Positions 7,308 to 9,816 of a DNA stretch of 9,816 nucleotides are shown here, in pieces. Each line of letters begins with the position of its first letter. Positions within the stretch are counted from its first letter, which is position 1. The notes under the pieces were generated by a model. The model searched no databases. It was not told the origin of the DNA and worked only from the letters and a program-made list of their open reading frames with translations. The position numbers were made by a program, and so were the translations under genes. The DNA comes from Deltaproteobacteria bacterium (GTDB taxonomy: Bacteria; Desulfobacterota; Syntrophia; Syntrophales; Smithellaceae), in the NCBI GenBank assembly GCA_011046295.1, contig DSAV01000117.1, positions 1 through 9,816 of the forward strand, read 5' to 3'.

Positions 7308-8321
7308 ATGAAGAAGATTCTGATAACCGGAGTCGCCGGGTTCATCGGCTATCATCTGGCCGACGCGCTGGCCAGACTCGGTAAGATAATTACCGGAATT
7401 GATAATTTAAACGATTACTACGATGTAAAACTGAAGAAGGCGCGCCTTGTTCAATTGGAACGCTATGATAATTTTAAGTTTCGTAAGCTCGATCTGGCGG
7501 ACCGTAAGAAAGCGGCGCAGCTGTTTGATAAAGGCGGATTCGATGTAGTGGTAAATCTGGCGGCGCAGGCAGGTGTTCGCTACTCGCTCAAGAATCCTTA
7601 TTCTTATATTGAAAGCAATATTGTAGGTTTTACCAATGTTCTGGAGGGCTGCCGTCATAATGGGATAAAGCACCTCGTCTTCGCCTCATCAAGTTCGGTT
7701 TACGGCCTGAACACAAAAGTGCCGTTTTCCGTGCATGACAATATTGACCATCCAATATCTCTTTACGCTGCGTCGAAGAAAGCAAACGAATTGATGGCGC
7801 ACGCCTACGCCCATCTGTACGCAATACCCAGCACAGGGCTGAGATTCTTCACTGTGTACGGGCCGTGGGGTCGTCCGGACATGGCGTATTTTTCTTTTAC
7901 TAAATCAATTCTTGAGGGAAAACCGATTGACGTTTATAACTTCGGCAATATGAAGCGCGATTTTACCTATATTGATGATATCGTTGAAGGCGTAATAATG
8001 GTTATGGAAAATATTCCGCGGCCGAATCCGGATTGGGACACGGCAAACCCTAAAGCTGGTTCCAGCTATGCACCGTATAAATTATATAATATCGGAAACA
8101 ATAATCCCGTCGAGCTGAAAAAATTCATTGAAATCCTGGAAGAAAAACTTGGTAAAAAAGCAGTAAAAAACATGCTTCCCATGCAGCCCGGAGATGTTCC
8201 CCTCACCTATGCGGATATAGACGACCTTGTCCGTGATGTGGGATTCCGGCCCAAGACTTCCCTCGAAGATGGTATAGAAAAGTTTGTGACTTGGTACCGG
8301 TCGTATTATAATGTTAAATAA
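7308..8321 (+). CDS. Nucleotide-sugar epimerase, UDP-glucuronate 4-epimerase type
   Basis: Extended short-chain dehydrogenase of 337 residues, a complete length for the family. It starts at ATG 7308 with AGGG 7 bases upstream. It has the NAD-binding motif GVAGFIG (8-14), NLAAQAGVRYSLKNP, SSSSVYG (127-133), the catalytic Tyr153-Lys157 in YAASK, LRFFTVYGPWGRPDM and KRDFTYIDDIVEG. The AAQAGVRYS and GPWGRPDMA blocks are typical of UDP-glucuronate to UDP-galacturonate 4-epimerases (CapI/LspL group), which supply acidic sugars for capsule or LPS. UDP-galactose 4-epimerase or a related dehydratase is less likely. Its position between sulfate activation and a flippase-type ABC exporter indicates a surface polysaccharide role. 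Confidence 0.88.
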   Translation: MKKILITGVAGFIGYHLADALARLGKIITGIDNLNDYYDVKLKKARLVQLERYDNFKFRKLDLADRKKAAQLFDKGGFDVVVNLAAQAGVRYSLKNPYSYIESNIVGFTNVLEGCRHNGIKHLVFASSSSVYGLNTKVPFSVHDNIDHPISLYAASKKANELMAHAYAHLYAIPSTGLRFFTVYGPWGRPDMAYFSFTKSILEGKPIDVYNFGNMKRDFTYIDDIVEGVIMVMENIPRPNPDWDTANPKAGSSYAPYKLYNIGNNNPVELKKFIEILEEKLGKKAVKNMLPMQPGDVPLTYADIDDLVRDVGFRPKTSLEDGIEKFVTWYRSYYNVK

Positions 8322-8351
8322 CGCGGCCACGAGAAGAGGGCAAAAACACGG

Positions 8352-9767
8352 ATGATACCTCGATTTAAAAAATTACTTTTCCTTGTTGGCGGCAGAGGAC
8401 GGATAAAATTTATCATCCTGCTCGTAGGGATGTTCATTAATTCACTGCTGGAAATGATTGGTGTCGGAGCCATTCCTGTTTTTATTCTTATCATATCTGA
8501 TCCGGAAAAGATCATGCAGCACCAATGGGCTGCTCCCTTTGTCGGCTTACTTGATATCACCACTTCTAAAAGTCTGTTGACCTGGGGCGCAGTTTTTCTG
8601 GTTGGCTTGTTTGTGGCGAAAAACGTGTTCTTCAGCCTGTTGGTTTATGTCAAAACAAGAATAATATACAATGAACAGGTAAGGTTGGGAAACCGTCTGT
8701 TTAAGGCCTACATGAAGTCCAGTTATCCGTTTTTCTTAAGCCGGAACTCGGCAGAATTATTGCGCAACGTGAACAATGAAACCAGGCTTATTATTTCCGG
8801 TGTAATTCTTCCACTGCTGCAAACCATTCTCAATGGCTTGGTTTTGGTGATGATTATTCTTTTATTAATGGTTGTCGAGCCGGTTATTTCTCTTGCGGCA
8901 TTTGCCGTTTTGGGTAGCATTAGTTTTCTTTTTGTGTTCTTCACTAATAAAAGAAATAAAGCCTATGGTAAAGAGGCGCTGCAACACAGGAAACGGATGA
9001 ATAAAATTGTAATGGAAGGAATATCCGGCATCAAGGACATAATCGTCATGGGGCGCGAAAACAGCTTTTTGCGGCGGTATAATTTCAGCGCGGTACGCTT
9101 GGCTATTACGCTCAGATACAGGCAGATGATAAGTCAGTTGCCAAAACCATTCATGGAGACGGTAGCGGTGGTGGGAATGCTGTTTATCGTTTTAATGTTG
9201 CTTTTGCTGGGCAGAGATGCCGCCTCACTCATCCCCGTTCTGGCGCTTTTCGCTGTAGCCACTATGCGCCTGTTGCCGATTTTGAAAGATCTCGTCTCTG
9301 TATATACCGATATACGTTACAATGCGTATGCGATAGATCCTGTTTACAATGACCTAATACTTTTGGAGAAAGATGCTGACCGGCATCTGAAAAACGAAAA
9401 GAGAACTGACATCACTCCTTATCCTTTTGTTTCTGAAATTGTTTTTAAGAATGTCAGTTACACTTATCCGCAGGGAAATGTTCAAGCCGTCCGTAATATT
9501 AACCTTAATATAACCAAAGAGGATGTAATAGGGCTGGTGGGGCCTTCCGGCGCCGGTAAAACAACGTTGGTGGATATCCTTCTGGGGTTGCTCAAGCCGC
9601 AGGAAGGAAAGGTGCTGGCAGACAAGCAGGATATTTTTGAAGATGTCCGTCGCTGGCGGAAAAATGTGGGATATATTCCCCAATTTATTCATTTAAATCA
9701 CTACTGTCCGGGTATTTCGTCAAATAAATTTAGTTGGTTAGATGGCATAGGGTTTTCCGTTTTGTAG
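8352..9767 (+). pseudogene. ABC exporter (lipid/oligosaccharide flippase type), ATPase domain cut off by an insertion sequence
   Basis: Start ATG 8352, with AGAGGG 11 bases upstream. Residues 1-360 form a membrane domain with hydrophobic stretches at about 20-48, 75-97, 155-200 and 275-315, fused to a nucleotide-binding domain from Glu362. Walker A GPSGAGKTT (397-405) and the Q-loop at Gln444 (VGYIPQ) are present. After Leu448 (codon at 9693-9695) resemblance to ABC proteins stops. The frame then runs about 23 more codons through foreign DNA to the TAG at 9765-9767. Signature, Walker B and H-loop are absent, so the product should not hydrolyse ATP. Intact relatives (MsbA- and PglK-like, often near 580-600 residues) flip lipid-linked glycans or lipid A. 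The neighbouring epimerase suggests a glycan substrate. Confidence 0.82.
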
Positions 9768-9816
9768 TTTACCATTGTAAATAGTTGATAAAGCGGGATT
9801 CTTTCGAAAGCCGTAA
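9696..9816 (-). mobile_element. End of an IS4-family insertion sequence, continuing beyond the window
   Basis: ABC-exporter homology ends near 9695. The bases that follow, CACTACTGTCCGGG from 9699, look like an insertion-sequence end, and the - strand carries the C-terminal codons of a transposase that stops at 9701, almost at the element edge, as is common in this IS group. The exact outer end is uncertain by a few bases. The other end and any target duplication lie outside the window. The AT-rich palindrome ATTTAAAT (9691-9698) sits at the junction. Confidence 0.65.
9701..9816 (-). CDS. C-terminal end of an IS4-type (DUF4372-like) transposase, partial
   Basis: On the - strand the frame with codons starting at 9814 is open from the window edge to TAG at 9703-9701, giving 37 residues. 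It begins TAFERIPLYQLF and ends SNQLNLFDEIPGQ. The pattern FE(K/R)xPL, a variable linker and then NQLNLF(D/E) is how many IS4-group transposases with an N-terminal DUF4372 domain finish, as recalled from the family. The catalytic residues lie outside the window. Another - strand frame ends at about 9739 and cannot be excluded as the true one, but its ending is less characteristic. Confidence 0.6.
   Translation of the reverse strand, partial: TAFERIPLYQLFTMVNYKTENPMPSNQLNLFDEIPGQ

Noticed and set aside
6689..7355. Two - strand open frames (119 and 133 codons) over the APS kinase domain.
   Set aside because: Antisense to a region with intact P-loop, DGD and FISPF motifs; no family resemblance.
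7..9778. The 9-base word TACCATTGT near both window ends (7-15 and 9770-9778) as terminal repeats of one element.
   Set aside because: A shared 9-mer is expected many times by chance in 10 kb, and the surrounding bases do not match.
9739..9815. Alternative - strand frame ending KLQNGKPYAI as the transposase C-terminus.
   Set aside because: Also open to the edge, but its ending is less characteristic than SNQLNLFDEI in the other frame, whose stop also coincides with the element edge; kept only as a second choice.

Overview
All genes of the window but one lie on the + strand and are packed tightly, with gaps of 0 to 31 bases and two start/stop overlaps, so they look like one long operon. The exception is the tail of a transposase that enters from the right edge on the - strand. 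Moderate base composition, a mix of ATG and GTG starts, and protein styles typical of Desulfobacterota/Deltaproteobacteria (Syntrophales-like) suggest a Gram-negative bacterium of that kind. This assignment rests on family resemblance only.

Left to right: (1) 2-859, the nearly complete 3' part of an atypical short-chain dehydrogenase-like protein whose start lies outside the window. (2) 878-4451, a four-gene Pst-type ABC importer: a lipoprotein binding protein, two permeases and an ATPase. (3) 4453-7283, cysD and a fused cysN-cysC, which together make PAPS from sulfate and ATP. (4) 7308-8321, a nucleotide-sugar epimerase of the UDP-glucuronate 4-epimerase type. (5) 8352-about 9695, an ABC exporter of the lipid/oligosaccharide flippase type, broken inside its ATPase domain. 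(6) About 9696-9816, the end of an insertion sequence, recognised from the C-terminal reading of an IS4-type transposase on the - strand.

The genes suggest a module that imports an oxyanion, activates sulfate to PAPS, and sits inside a surface-polysaccharide locus (epimerase plus flippase). No PAPS reductase or sulfite reductase is visible, so PAPS may feed a sulfotransferase that decorates a glycan, as NodP/NodQ do in rhizobia. The importer is of the phosphate (Pst) family, but it lies directly before sulfate-activation genes, has no phoU, and its binding protein has several changed positions in the oxyanion pocket. Whether it carries phosphate or sulfate is the main open question. The insertion sequence has removed most of the exporter's ATPase domain and separates this block from whatever followed it. 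No RNA genes, CRISPR arrays or clear terminators were seen, and no intergenic stretch exceeds 31 bases.
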